Positions 36,680 to 49,174 are shown, counted from the stretch's first letter. The stretch: 64,000 bases of DNA from Papaver somniferum (GCF_003573695.1 NC_039359.1:90500566-90564565), one strand, 5' to 3'. Translations and numbers: made by a program. Notes: generated by a model not told the origin, from the sequence alone.

Positions 36680-37260
36680 CTATTTGGTATGTTTTTGTCC
36701 TTTGTTGGCTGTTGAAGTACATGTTTCTGTGTTTAGGACATTATCATCCTTTGTCAAACCCCTCCTTGTGGTTTCTTTGAGGAACAGGTCTATGGCCTTT
36801 TCTTTCGCGGCTTCTTTATTTTTAATTCTTCGGGTTTTTTGCTGCTCTTCTTGTTCGTTGTTGATACGATCCTGAGTGGCTTGGCACTCTCTTGCAGAGA
36901 CCCGATCTCCCTTGATTTCCATCACTCCCTCAGGTGTAGAGAATCTGAGATATTGGTAGTAAGTTACCGCCACTCCCTTGAGTTTATGTAACCACTTTTG
37001 TCCGATAATGGCGTTGTAGGGGGATGGGGCGTCAACCACGCTGAATCGTGTTTATACTTTCATGGGTCCGAAGTTAACCCGCAACACGATGTCTCCCAAT
37101 GGCTTCGTGGGTGCTCCATTGAATCCGTAGATGGTGTAATAAGAGGTCATCTACTGTTCTTCATGGAGTTTCATCTGTTTGAATGCGTCGTAGAATAGAA
37201 CGTTTACTGAGCTTCCCTCGTATATGAGGATCTGTTTGACGTTACATCCCGCCACTGGTA
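36680..37260 (-). pseudogene. Element B protease
   Basis: Retropepsin-like segment: QILIYEGSSVNVLFY (about 37195-37240) stands where the family has an aspartate before TGSS or similar, so the catalytic aspartate appears changed to tyrosine. The fold continues with YGFNGAPTKPLGDIVLRV and VVDAPSPYNAIIGQKWLHK. The open part is 36680-37039. Stops interrupt the active-site half. A basic linker (KEAAKEKAIDLFLKE) leads toward the RT. Confidence 0.75.
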
Positions 37261-37341
37261 GTGTTAGGACCAGGGGTCGTTATGGTCTTCCATATCTTCT
37301 TCGATATCTTCAGCGTCGAAGATAATAGGTGAGTCCATCCA

Positions 37342-39410
37342 CTATTCGTGCTCGTCCACTTTTACACCATCAATCTTATACAATTCGCAGTGGTCCTCGA
37401 ACTGTTTCCGTAGCCTCTTTCCTATTTGTGCTGTAAGTGAGGGCCATGCGGCTTCAGAACACGAGATGGTATTGATTGTGCGGTTCCCCTCTGGAAGTTG
37501 GACTGGCTTGGTCCGTTTGGATCTATCCTCGGCGACTTCTTTTCGTATGTAATGTTGGAGTTCCCCAGCATCAATCAGTTTTTGGATCATTATTTTGAGG
37601 TTTTTACATTTCTCGGTCTAGTGTCTGTTGAAGCAGTGATATTCACAGTAATCTTTAGACTTCTTGGATCTAGGGGCTATTTTCCCTTAGACCATGGCCA
37701 CTCCAAATTTTCCCTTCCTTTGATCTCTCGCAAGATCCGGGCATATCTAGCATTGAGCTTCGTGTAAACTTGATCTTCGAATTTTCGATCGTCTTTTCGT
37801 CGTTCATCCCTTCGTTCCTTCCTATCTTCGTGAGGCCGTTCTACTGAGCTATTCCTTTTGACCCCATTGGTTTGTTCTGCGGAATTGGTACGGTGAGACC
37901 TCTGCGAGTACGCCCTCGGGTTTTCACGCTGGATTTCTTCAAGACGAGCGTGCTTTTCAATAATTATTCGAAGATCTCCTTCTATCTTAGGCACGCTTCC
38001 ATGAATCTCAACAAATAGTGGACTCATTCGGTCGAGTCCCCACTTGTAGCAGTTGATACTTACCACTGGGTCCACAATTCCTATGGCTTGGAAGATCTTG
38101 TACCATATGTTAGTGTATTCCCTCGTGTTTTCCTTGTAGCCAATTGCCAGCGAAAAGAGCTTATCCATTCCGGTGTTAACAACCTTGTTGTACATGTAAG
38201 TTCTTAAGAACTTTTCTGCGAGTTGATCGTAGGAGTGGTTGGAGTCAGGCGGAAAATTATCAAACCAAGACAATGTCGATCCCTTCAGGCTTGATGGGAA
38301 GTATCTACAGAGTACGACGTCGTTCTGACTCCATCTGGCTAAGACACGGTTATAATACTGAATATGTGCAGCGGGATCACTAGATCCGTCATAGCATTTG
38401 AAGGTAGGGACAGGGAACTTCAGCGGAATAGGGGTGTTGGCCAGGCGATGAGTTAGGGGTGTGGAGTTAGCCTCTCTCATGACCTCCTCTAACCTTCCCC
38501 CTCCTTGTCTAGTTTTTAACTGCCTGGTCTCGTCCATCATTTCATCATGTAGCTCTTCCATCGCGCAGTAGTGCCCTGCGCTCTTCTGCTCGTGATATTC
38601 TGACTCTGCGTCATTATAATCCGGGTAGGATGCGTTACTTCCCCTAGCCGCGTCTCCATTAGCTACTACGATGACTCTTCGGTCTCGATTAGGTCCTGGT
38701 GCCTTTGAATTGGCTTCATCAAGTTGTTGGCTGGTCTTCGTGCTTAGGGCAATCCGGTATTTTAAATCTTGGTTTTCTCTGGCCAGCAGAGCTACAACAT
38801 CTGCGTAAACCTGCTGGCTCTTCTTCAATTCTTCAAGCTCAGCCATCAATCGATGTGATTGGTTTGACCCCTGATTGGGAGTCCCAGCTCGTGCTACTAC
38901 GGCCATGGTGCCGCCTTCTTCTACGGTCTGTATTAAAGGTGGTAGAGGTTCAGCTTCGATTATTGGCATTTCCAAATCGGGTTGAGTGCCCATTTGTGGT
39001 GTTAGATCCGCCGGCACAGTTTGATTCTGATCGTTTGTTGATGGCATTCCGAAGGTTGGCGGGTGCGTGGGTTGATGTGTTCTGGATTCATCCACCTTTT
39101 CTTTTGGCTGATGAAATTGATTCGTAGCAAAAGTTTTGCTGGCTTCTGCAGCCTTCAGTGTCGCCGCAGCCGTACTGTACTTTGTCGCCGCAGCTCTGAG
39201 AGCCGCGGATGCAACGGAATTAGCGTTCATCGGCGAAGTGATTTCCGCGGTATCCTGCCTCTGACTAGTCGTTTTGGCTTTGTCCCCTTTCTGCTTGCTT
39301 CGGGTGATGACCGGGGCTGTCCTTGGTGCTTCCTTTGACGAGGCTTTGGATTTTCCTGCTTCCTGCATCTTTTCCATAGTGGGTCCTTTTGTCGCTTTCT
39401 TTCTGCACAA
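37342..39410 (-). CDS. Element B gag polyprotein
   Basis: 577 open codons (37677-39410) encode a Thr/Ala/Gln-rich head with coiled coil (HRLMAELEELKKSQQVYADV), then the gag capsid-like domain (FKCYDGSSDPAAHIQYYN, LCRYFPSSLKGSTLSWFDN, LAEKFLRTYMYNK). A basic tail follows. After a frame change at 37677, a zinc-knuckle remnant (YCEYHCFNRH..TEKC, about 37600-37650) and a further 82 codons (37342-37590) follow. Gag forms the particle in which cDNA is made. The ATG at 39408-39410 was chosen as the first in frame. Confidence 0.88.
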
Positions 39411-39924
39411 GGGAATTTCAAACAGCGAGAAATAGAAATGTCCGTGCGCATCGGGTTAGTTTGTGAAATACCTTACTCCAAGACAGGGAAAAACTGCCCG
39501 AGGGCCACAGAGAAAACTCTTAGGGAGGCTCATTTGATTTAAACATATGAGTTAAAATACATGGGTTAAAATCTTATTAAAAGTGTGGATTCATTGAAAG
39601 TACGTGGAAACGCGAGAAGATCCCTTTTAAAAATGCATGTAGATCCTTTGAAAATTTACGAAAACCCACCGGAAATACAGGTCCGTACGAGATCTAAAAA
39701 AAAATGTAAATCCATGGATCTAAGTAATAAATCTTTTAACCAGTAAACGAAGATACTGCCGGAGCTATCGAAGATAACGGGTGCATTTTTGAATATGGTA
39801 AAGTTAACAAAAGATAAATGCTGTCAGAGCTAATGAAGCAGAGCAATCATATGCTAGTTTAAGATGAAATCACAGGATAAGATAAATCTTTTACCGGGAC
39901 GAAGTCCTGTTTCTAGCGCCAAAT
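39411..39924 (-). promoter_or_regulatory. Element B leader with primer-binding site
   Basis: Minus-strand leader between the 5' LTR and gag. The primer-binding motif ATTTGGCGCTAGAAACAGGA occupies 39905-39924. The same motif, with small changes, occurs in elements A and C. The priming tRNA was not identified. No coding sequence. Confidence 0.75.
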
Positions 39925-40863
39925 TGTGAACACGTAAATCATGAAGGAATCTATATGTTCACAAACAATGTTCGCACTCTATATACACACTCGTACTAAT
40001 GAGATGATTGTATTGATTCCTTGGCTCAAAACCTTCAGGTTTATCATAGCCTCATCTAATATCATCACTAGAGGCGTTTACATAGAGGAAGATAAAGAAA
40101 CGTAGTGTAAAGTAAAACTCGTGGAGTATCAAATGAACGTAAAGTGCTGAAATGTAAATAAGACTGGGATTTACGTGGTTCAGCACTAAGGCCTACATCC
40201 ACGGGGTTGTCGTTTCACTATGCATTAGATGATTACAGAGGTAGTCGAATGACTTTGGAGTTTACATAGGCCTGTGAATTGTACAAAGATAAACTTACAC
40301 TCACAATCCTTCTCTCTCCCCTCCTATCTCTGTTTTTCGATCCCCCCTCTCTTGGTGGAGAGGGGGTATTTATGGGGTTAGAGTGTGGGACCCGTTTCTG
40401 TGGGCCGTTGGAACTTTATCTTCTTGTGCTTTGTGTCCACCACGCGGAGGTCTTCGTTCATAACTTGATCACGCAGAGTCATCCTCGTTCGTTCCACGGG
40501 TTGATAGACACGTATACTGCTCAGAGTGTTTAATGCGGTTAGTTGAGACGCATGCTCGTGTCAGACAAGTGTCTTTTGCGCCTGTCACGTCCATGTCAGT
40601 CAACCTTCTCTTCACCGTTGATCTTGACTTCTTTTGGGGATGAGATAAAGTAACTCTTCGGGAGTTATTTAGTGCTCCGCATTACATCGTGTTTTTGGTA
40701 CATTTTTTAACTTCTGCCCTTGGATTTGTTCGGGCAAAGATCTGACATCGACGGGATGGGCTTCTTGGCTGTGGGCGTGTGTCATCATGTTTTGATGACT
40801 TGGTCTGCATGCTCTCCACGTGTCTTCCTACATACACGTGTTTGATGATGAAATATGTACACA
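39925..40863 (-). repeat. Element B 5' LTR (right)
   Basis: 939 bp, the same length as its partner at 27131-28069. Inner edge at 39925 next to the primer-binding site, outer edge atgtacaca at 40863. Confidence 0.94.
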
Positions 40864-41379
40864 CATTGAAATAAGGCATCAATACCGGCTGGCCGCAGCT
40901 TTAGATACGACACAGCTGGACTCTACTTGATGTACCCTTCCCACAGCAGTGACGGGACTTTATTCGTCATCAGGTATGCGGCAATTTTGTAACGTTCTGT
41001 TCATACATCAACTTCGGGTACAGGGAAATACCATGATTGCAGCGTGTAATAAATTATCATTCTTGCCCATATGATTTGTCTGTCAGCTAATCTTTGGTAA
41101 ACTTATTCCAGGAATCATAAAGCACTCTACTTATTGGCGGCCACGATGGTTGATAACTCCAGCGGGTATCACTCAGGGGTAGCATCTTGATCACAGCATC
41201 GGCAGCGTCGTGTGTGCCCATACAGAAGCAGTGGTCGGTTTACATTCCGCAGCAGCTTTGGACGTACTGGAGCAATGGCAGCACATATGCAGCAGCTTCA
41301 GGCGTCATCCTCTTTGGGTCGACCCTCCGTTGGTAGGCGAGCTAGAAGCTGGAGCACTTTGTTCACGACATAAATAATA

Positions 41380-41638
41380 CTCCCTCCGTTTCATTTTAGT
41401 TGATGTTTTAGGGTTATATTTTTGTTCCACAATACTAGTTTTCATATTTTTCCACAAAACTACCAATTACATCCTTACATTTTGTCTTGGAACCATAAAA
41501 AGAATTTTAAATGCATTAATAGCAATTAATGTTTGAAGACTTTTCTCAAGGGTATAGATGAAAAACCTTCATACCTCTCTCCATTTCTTAATCTGTGTGA
41601 GAACTTCAAAAACATCATCTAAAGTGGAACGGAGGGAG
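41380..41638. mobile_element. Stowaway MITE
   Basis: 259 bp with inverted ends: CTCCCTCCGTTTCATTTTAG at the left, and the complement of the right end reads CTCCCTCCGTTCCACTTTAG. TA flanks both sides (41378-41379 and 41639-41640). It is noncoding and mobilised by Tc1/mariner transposases in trans. Confidence 0.92.
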
Positions 41639-44179
41639 TATGTGCACAACAACTTTCACAGCTTCGTGTTGGAAGTACTTCATAGTTCGAGAGCCGAGCG
41701 TTACGAAGAGGTATTGCCCCTTGTTGAATGGCTTGGGCTTTTTTTGGAAGAATTTCGGTAAAGAATACGTCACACCAAAGTATTATAGTTTTGGGTGCTT
41801 GGTTGTCAGCTAAAGGTATGCACCAACAACGATTTGTCCACAAGAGGTCTTTTCATGTAGAAGCGACAATGGGTATGCCCCAACTGCAACGATGAACCTT
41901 CATAGGTTGGTTTGCATATCACAACAACAATCTTAGTAGTTCTAATATTCTTCGCGGCTTGCTACTTACTTCACGTTAGAAGTGCTTATCAACACTCACT
42001 AGCAACATCTTTAGGTATGCCGCAACAGGACTTGTCTACAGCAATTGAATCTTTGTCTGCATCATCATCGGCAGGTCTGCTCCTATTGTTTATTTGAGCT
42101 TGCTCCATAAGTGCTTTATTTTGAAGGTGAGTTTCACGTCGGATCATCGCCAAGTGAGCAGAAGCGACAGTTGACAATTCCAGCGAGTGGTAATAGCTTC
42201 GTTCATCGGTTAGTGGAAGCCAGTTGAGCAGCATCTCCAAGGCACTGGTGATCGTTCCACTCGCCATCTTGACTGAGCATCCGGTAGTATCAACGACGTC
42301 AGGTTTTAAGCAGCATCGTTGTCTTCCTTGAATAGAATCGTCGGTGGTGCGTGAAATAGAAGGTCATGAGCTCTGGATTCGGTTATTGAATGCACTCCAA
42401 TTCCTGGACAGGAGCATTGCCTTAACCATGCAACAACATCAGCATCGAGTTCGTCATAACAGGACTTCCGACATTATAGCAGCAACAATCGCAGGTTCGC
42501 CTTATCAACACCAGTGTATCTTCATTGGCATCGATGTAATTTCGTGGTGTCAAATTTATAATGGCGGTATCATCGGGCATGCCTGCAGCAATTGGAATGT
42601 CCATGAAACGAACCACAGAAGGTAAGTGTGCAGCAGCATCTGTAACTTTTAGCATTTCTTTCACACATCAGCAACACCGAGTATGCCCAGCAGCAGCAAT
42701 GGTCGGTTTGTAATCCACAGAAGCTTTGGGCGCGCTGGAGCAACAACAGCACATATGCAGCAGCTTCAGGCATCATCCTCTTTGGATCGAACTGCAACAG
42801 CTTCTGGCATGGGTAAACTCCAGGAGTGTTATGTGCAAGTTAAAAATTGTCTTTACTTGGTTGGTAGCCAGTGACCATGACCATTGAAACTCCGTATTGG
42901 ATCGTCAAGTGAGCAGCAACGGCTGTTGACAACTTAATCGAGTACTAGCAGTTGCATTCATCACTTGGTAGCATCAAGCTGCATTAATCACTTAGTGGCA
43001 TCAATTTGTCCTAAGCACCGGTAGTGCGGTAGCAGGCAGCAATGAATTTCTTTGATCGAGTGCTCGGCGTGTCATGCAGCTGAATTGAGTTTGTGCTTGG
43101 TATACTGACTAATGGGAATCTGCATTGGTTCGTGGTAATGCCCCATTTCTATGTTGAGCTCCTTTGATTCTGGCCACATCCATCTCTTGCAGCGTGTTTG
43201 TGTTTGCTTTCCTCATGCTCTGCTCTGGGTTGAAAGAACTCCACAATATTCATTGAGTACAAACAACGTACATCGTCAGCAATGTGCAAAGAAGAAATAA
43301 ACATCTGTATTCAGGCACCAGCGGCATCAGGTTCATAGGTTTGTAGGCAGCACCGATTGCGCGACATCCTGTACACAATAGTGGCAACAAGAAGGCAGTA
43401 GTAGCATACAGCGTCTATGATTGTACTGCCAATAGCTTTTATGTCCTGACTTCCTCATATCTCTCGTGGCCTGTTGTCATGATCACTCTAGCAGCCAGGT
43501 TCATAGGAAGACATGTCTTCGTCAATTGGTATGCATTAATGTAGAATGACACTATCATTGATCCATGCGTCGGACTTTGTCTTACCTAGGCTTTTCGTCA
43601 TTTTCGTGCTTTGGACCATCGCAGCAAGACTTTGGCTCGTCTGTGACATCGACGTGTGTATAGCTTTGGTGTAGGCAGCATCGTCACCATGAAATTTTTC
43701 GTAACACCTCAGCCTTTTCCGCAATGCCATCATTGCTTGTTTGTCTTTCGAAATTCATTGGCAGCGGCAAGGTTAGTTGAGACTTTGTTTGCATCAAGTA
43801 TATAACTATTTTTTGGAAGTGGTGGTTCGATGCAGGCGCACTCCTACAACAGCAATGAGTTTCCATCACCATGGAAACTCCGCAGCATCATGTTTACATT
43901 GGTAGAACCGGCAGGCACGTCACAGCAAGGGTATGTCGATAGCAGCACTTCATTCGCAGTAGCTGACTCGTAATTTGGTTTTGCTTTCTTTAGTACTTCC
44001 TGCATTATCTCAAATGATATAAATGCATAAGAGTATGAGACGAAGTGATGGCATCAGTAATAAGTATTTATTGAATAAATTTAAAATGCTTTAAGTAGTA
44101 ACAAGCATTGTCTATATGGTTGTTCTTGCCCCTATATGATGAGAATTTGTACATCCATCGCAGAGGCAAGAGGATTGTT

Positions 44180-44380
44180 TGAACCTGTCACCTCGTTGGC
44201 TAATTTCGGGCCAGGAAACTACCAAACGGTGGGGATTTGAAAATCTCCCGAAGACGTGGTGTAAAACTGAATGTTTTGCAAACACCCGTTCCGCTGAGCT
44301 GCCAAAGGTATGACATGTTGGGTATATCTTTCTTATGGAAGCTTTCCCCCGGTCTTACACTCATAGACACTTACAGAGGA
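44180..44380. repeat. Spacer module shared with element B
   Basis: Blocks in order: cacctcgttggctaatttcg, aaacggtgggg, acccgttccgc, ttgggtatatctttct and cccccggtcttacactcata. Element B has the same order at about 32875-33050. The similarity links the non-autonomous element A to Tat-type element B. Confidence 0.65.
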
Positions 44381-46929
44381 GTCTGGAGAGATTGTGTGCA
44401 AGCACTTTCCCCAGTATGTATGTATATGCATAAAAAGCATACGCAAGTATTGTCGAAATATAAGGAGTATAATTTTTTGCAAACTCTTTAGTTGTGTGTA
44501 ATGTATGTATGGCCCCCTTTTGGTTTCAGAAGCTGGTTGACGAATCTTGTGAAAGTAAAAGTGATTTCCCCTGCAGTTTCTGTTTGGTTTTGTGTTGTTG
44601 TCGTAGCATCATTTTATTGTCTATTTAGTGTTGCTTTTTTGTGCTCTCTTCCTCTGGTTTAGTGCCCAGCTCTTTGAATATGGTTGTGGAGTTGAATTGA
44701 GTCCACTGTTGGCATTAGTTGAACCGCAGCTTGCATCTACTATCATCGTCTAGAAAGCTGTCGGAGTGGAGGATTTGAACAGCATCGTCGTAGCAAAACT
44801 TTGGCTCGTCGTCAAAAGACTGACGTCGTGTCATCTGGTTTGAGCTTTATGTGCATATCTTGTATTGGAGTTCTAGAGTTTGTATGTCGTCTGTCCACTA
44901 TGTACTATACTGAGGCTGTCTCCTAAGCTATGTACCTGTGTAAAAACAAACGAAATAACTGCTCGAATAGATAATCTGTTGCCCCGGATGTTATGGGGGA
45001 CTTCGTCTGTGATGTTGAGCTTTGTCCTTGTTTACTATGTTGACCTTCGTCTGCGGAATGAAGCTGCATCAGCGGACTGTGCTTCGTGTTGCTTTCATCA
45101 TCGTCCTTGTATTAATCATCTTTGTCTGGACCGAAGCTATCAACACTGTACTTCAGTATCGTTGTTGGAATCTCGTCCTTGTGATCAGAGGTTGTACCAT
45201 CATCGGTGGTCTTGGCACTATCATCGTCCTTGGCTTCGGTAAGGCCGATAGGAGCTATCTTTGGATTTTGCACTTAATGTCATCGGATTTTGTATCAAAG
45301 GCAGTCACCACGTAACAAGTCATATAGGGGGAACAGATACTTCAGGTCATCGGAATTTTATCGTCGTTTGGTTTTAGTTCATCGTCACGAGACTTGACAT
45401 CTTCGTCATAGGACTTGACGTTATCGTTGTTGGATTTTAGGTTGTCCACAGTTGTACAACACCATTGGACTTGTCCGAAGCTTTCATCGGATATTGAATT
45501 AGCAAGTCTTCGGCTCATCATCTTCGGGCCATGAATCATCGTGGCGAGACTTTGGATCATCATCTTCGGGTTTTAAATGATCGTTCTTGGATTTATATTG
45601 TCGCCGCACTCGGCTTTGCAACCATCGTTGGATTTCTGATGCTGCCAAAATTAATTCTTGGGAGTCTTCGTGTAACACCGTTACTTGGACTTTAGTTTGA
45701 ATTGTGGGACCGATGATTGAAGCTGCGCAGAAGATATCTTATTGTTGGTTGTAGACCTGCAAAAAGATGAACATAAAAACTAGTAGTAACCCCTCGAACT
45801 GAACAGCGAATTTTCAACACTTTTGTCATCTTCCATCATTCTTTGGCTTTGGCATTCCCTTGAGTCGAACGAGCTTGGAGATATAATTTCTGTCAGCAGT
45901 ACTGAACTTAGCACGTGTGAAACTTAGTATACCACGCCGGATATTATCAAATTTGAGCTACGCGCCGGATAGGCCGAGCTTTGGATTACTGGCATCATCG
46001 TTATCAATGATCATTGTTGTCGGAATTTGGACCATCTTCGCCAAGATGTACACGAAGCAAAGAATGGTCACCTAAAGAACAGAAGTATAAGAAAACTTCT
46101 GAAGTATTCTTCGAATAAGAAGTACCGGTTGTCGAGTGAATCGTTTCATACAAAGTATGAAGTATTGTTGAAGAATTATACTTGGTTATGAAGTACTGCC
46201 CAAGTATTGTTGAATAAGAAGCACTGCCTATCTTCGCCATCGGTCCCTGGATCGTTGTCATCAAAGATCATCGTACCAAGACTTGGCAGATGACACTATC
46301 ATCCTCCTGAGATGTCATCGTTGTTGGGCTAGTCGTCTTCATCCATCTTTGAGTCTTTATCTACTTTGCACCTTCTCCGCTAGGTTTTGCACCATCATGT
46401 TGTATTTCGAGCCAGCGGAATCAAACTTTGGGTATTTTGATCATTGGTATCGGAATTTGTATGTTGGATTGAAGTATAATTGCTTCGGAATTTGTACGTC
46501 GGCAGCAACATGATCATGTCGTACTTCGGATCTAGCAGCAACAGCAGCGTGTTATGCTTAAGGTTGCATTGAAAGTTTTCCATTTATTTGGTTGGGCGCT
46601 GGGATTATATGAAATATAAGGAATGTAGAAGTATATATGCAATGCTGCCCATATAGGGTTGCATTGAACACCGGAGTAAGTAATCTTCGACAAGCATGAA
46701 GTATAAGAAGTAATAAATACCGGACTTGTACAAACTCTATATCCAATTGTTGATGGTGGTTTTTAGCTTAGGGTTAAAATCGTAAAACCGTACAACTGAC
46801 ATGACGTCACTATGACCATTAGCACATTATTGAATCGATCAGCATGCCTACGTAGGAATTACCAGGGTACCTTTTTTTTATGTGTCATGTTCCACCGCAG
46901 AACCCTTAACATTGGCCGACATCATCTAT

Positions 46930-47270
46930 GTCAAACCCTAATTCTCATGTTACCGCGCCAAGGCATGCCAACTATGCCAGCCGCACCACTGTGCCAATGG
47001 CAAACCATGCCAACCACATCTCCGCGCCAAGGCATGCCAACCATGCCAGCCGCACCATTGTGCCAATGGCAAACCATGCCAGCCACATCTCCACGCCAAG
47101 GCATGCCAACCATGCCAGCCGCACAACTGTGCCAATGGCAAACCATGCCAACCACATCTCCACGCCAATGCATGACAACCATGCCAGCCGCACCACTGTG
47201 CCAATGTAAAAAAAATGCCAGCCACATCTCCGCGCCAAGGCATGCCAACCATGCTATCCGCACCATGCGC
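46930..47270. repeat. 69-bp tandem repeat array
   Basis: Units start ccgcaccactgtgcca at about 46980, 47050, 47119 and 47188, giving a 69-base period, with partial units at both ends. Each holds caatggcaaaccatgcc and cgccaaggcatgcc. Because 69 is a multiple of three, long open frames appear on both strands without protein meaning. It passes through irregular catgcc/ccaagcc sequence (47270-47490) into the longer array. Confidence 0.9.
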
Positions 47271-47489
47271 CAATGGCATGCCAAACCCTTGGCCCCACCA
47301 TGCCAAGCCAATCGCGCCTAGCCTTGGCCCCAACCATGCTAACTGCACCATGCGCCAATAGCATGCCAAACCCTTGGCCCCGCCATGCCAAGCCAACCGC
47401 ACCTTGCCTTTGACCCACCATGCCAAGTCGTCCGTACCAAAGCCTTCACCCCACTATGCCAAGCCATCCGCACCATAGGCTTTGGCCCA

Positions 47490-49171
47490 CCATGCCGGCC
47501 TTCCCCATGCGGCTACCAAAACGAAGGCGTGCGACGATCAACGGCCAAGCTTCCATCCTGGATGCAAATCCTAGCCGTCCAAGGTCGCCAAACAAAGCAT
47601 GGTAACCTTTGGCCCAAAATCCTAGTACTGGCCACGCCAAGGCATGACATGCCACATGTGCCAATGGCATGCCAACCACCTTATCGTGCCACACCATTCC
47701 GGCCTTCCTTATGCGGCTACTAAAACGAAGGCGTGCGACGATCAACGACCACCCTTCCATCCTGGATGCAAATCCTAGCCGTCCAAGGTTGCCAAACAAC
47801 GCATGGTAACCTCTGGCCCAAAACCCTAGTTTCGGCCACACCAAACCGTGCCAAGGCATGCCATGCCACATGTGCCAATGGCATGCCAACCACCTTGTCG
47901 TGCCATACCATGCGGCCTTCCCTATGCGGCTACCAAAACGAAGGCGTGCGACGATTAACAGCCACCCTTCCATCCTATATGCAAATCCTAGTCGTCTAAG
48001 GTCGCCAAACAACGCATGGTAACTTTTGGCCCAAAATCCTAGTTTTGGCCACGCCAAACCGCGCCAAGGCATGTCATGCCACATTTTCCAATGGCATGCC
48101 AACCACCTTGTCGTGCCACACCATGCAGGCCTTCCCTATGCGGCTACCAAAACGAAGGCTTGCGATGATCAACGGCCACCCTTCCATCCTAGATGAAAAT
48201 CCTATCCGTCCAAGGTCGCCAAACAACGCATGGTAACCTTTGTCCCAAAACCCTAGTTTTGGCCACGCAAAACCGCGCCAAGGCATGCCATGCCACGCCA
48301 CATGTGCCAATGGCATGTCAACCACCTTGACGCACCATACCATGCCGTCCTTCCTTATGTGGCTACCAAAACGAAGGCGTGCGACGATCGACGGCCACCC
48401 TTCCATCCTGGATGCAAATCCTAGCCGTCCAAGTTCGCCAAACAACACATGGTAACCTCTGGCCCAAAATCCTAGTTTTGGCCACACCAAACCGCGCCAA
48501 GGCATGCCATTCCACATGTGCCAATGGCATGCCAACCACCTTGTCGCGCCATTCCATGTCGGCCTTCCCCATGCGGCTACAAAAACGAAGTCGTGCGACG
48601 ATCAACGGCCACCCTTCAATCCTATATGCAAATCCTAGCCGTCCAAGGTCGCCAAACAACGCATGGTAACCTTTGGCCCAAAACCCTAGATTTGGCCACG
48701 CCAAGGCATGCCATGCCACATGTGCCAATGGCATGCCAACCACCTTGCCGCACCATACCATGCCGGCCTTCCCTATGTGGCTACCAAAACGAAGGCGTGC
48801 AACGATCAACGGCCACCCTTCCATCCTGGATGAAAATCCTAGCCGTCCAAGGTCGCCAAACAAAGCATGGTAACCTCTAGCCCAAAACCCTAGTTTTGGC
48901 CACACCAAACCGCGCCAAGGCATGCTATGCCACATGTGCCAATGGCATGCCAACCACCTTGTCGCGCCATACCATTCCGGCCTTCCCCATGCGGCTACAA
49001 AAATGAAGGCGTGCGACGATCAACGGCCACCCTTCCATCCTAGATGCAAATCCTAGCCGTCCAAGGTCGCCAAACAACGCATGGTAACCTTTGGCCCAAA
49101 ACCCTAGTTTTGGCCACGCCAAACCGCGCCAAGGCATGACATTCCACATGTGCCAAATAGCATGCCAATCA
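47490..49171. repeat. About 210-bp tandem repeat array, eight units
   Basis: The anchor acgaaggcgtgcgacgatca recurs at 47521, 47725, 47938, 48152, 48371, 48585, 48789 and 49003, so the period is 204-219 bases. Each unit contains ggccacccttccatcctgga, caaacaacgcatggtaacct, ccaaaaccctagttttggcc and ccacatgtgccaatggcatg. The catgcc-rich part of each unit resembles the 69-bp unit, so the longer unit probably grew from it. Open frames on both strands are by-products. Confidence 0.93.
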
Positions 49172-49174
49172 CCT

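Larger units (their letters stand above)
27131..40863 (-). mobile_element. Element B: Tat-type Ty3/gypsy retrotransposon with antisense ORF
   Basis: 939-bp LTRs (27131-28069 and 39925-40863), with about 30 differences by eye, bound the element. On the minus strand the order is 5' LTR, ATTTGGCGCTAGAAACAGG primer site, gag, protease, RT, RNase H, second RNase H, integrase, spacer, then an antisense five-exon ORF, polypurine tract and 3' LTR. The dual RNase H and the antisense ORF place it in the Tat lineage. ttgaa lies immediately left (27126-27130) and, after two extra bases, right (40866-40870). The coding frames hold only a few lesions. Confidence 0.94.
40864..46880 (-). other. Element A interior, long noncoding repetitive region
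   Basis: Six kilobases without a recognisable protein domain on either strand. It holds the Stowaway MITE, further copies of the 150-base module (about 41140, 42120-42260, 42880-43040), a caacagcacatatgcagcag segment seen at both 41276-41297 and 42746-42762, and a stretch rich in catcgtc/atcttcgg motifs (44700-46300). The block at 44180-44380 matches element B's spacer. In B the pol genes start just beyond that block, while here there is only repetitive noncoding DNA. Confidence 0.6.

Noticed and set aside
46812..49149. Many long ORFs on both strands in the tandem arrays
   Set aside because: They repeat the same low-complexity peptides (MACHWHMWH type) because the repeat lengths are at or near multiples of three. 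No start context, domain or codon bias supports a protein.
46930..49171. CRISPR-like array
   Set aside because: Units are directly adjacent with no unique spacers, and the sequence is plant nuclear DNA.
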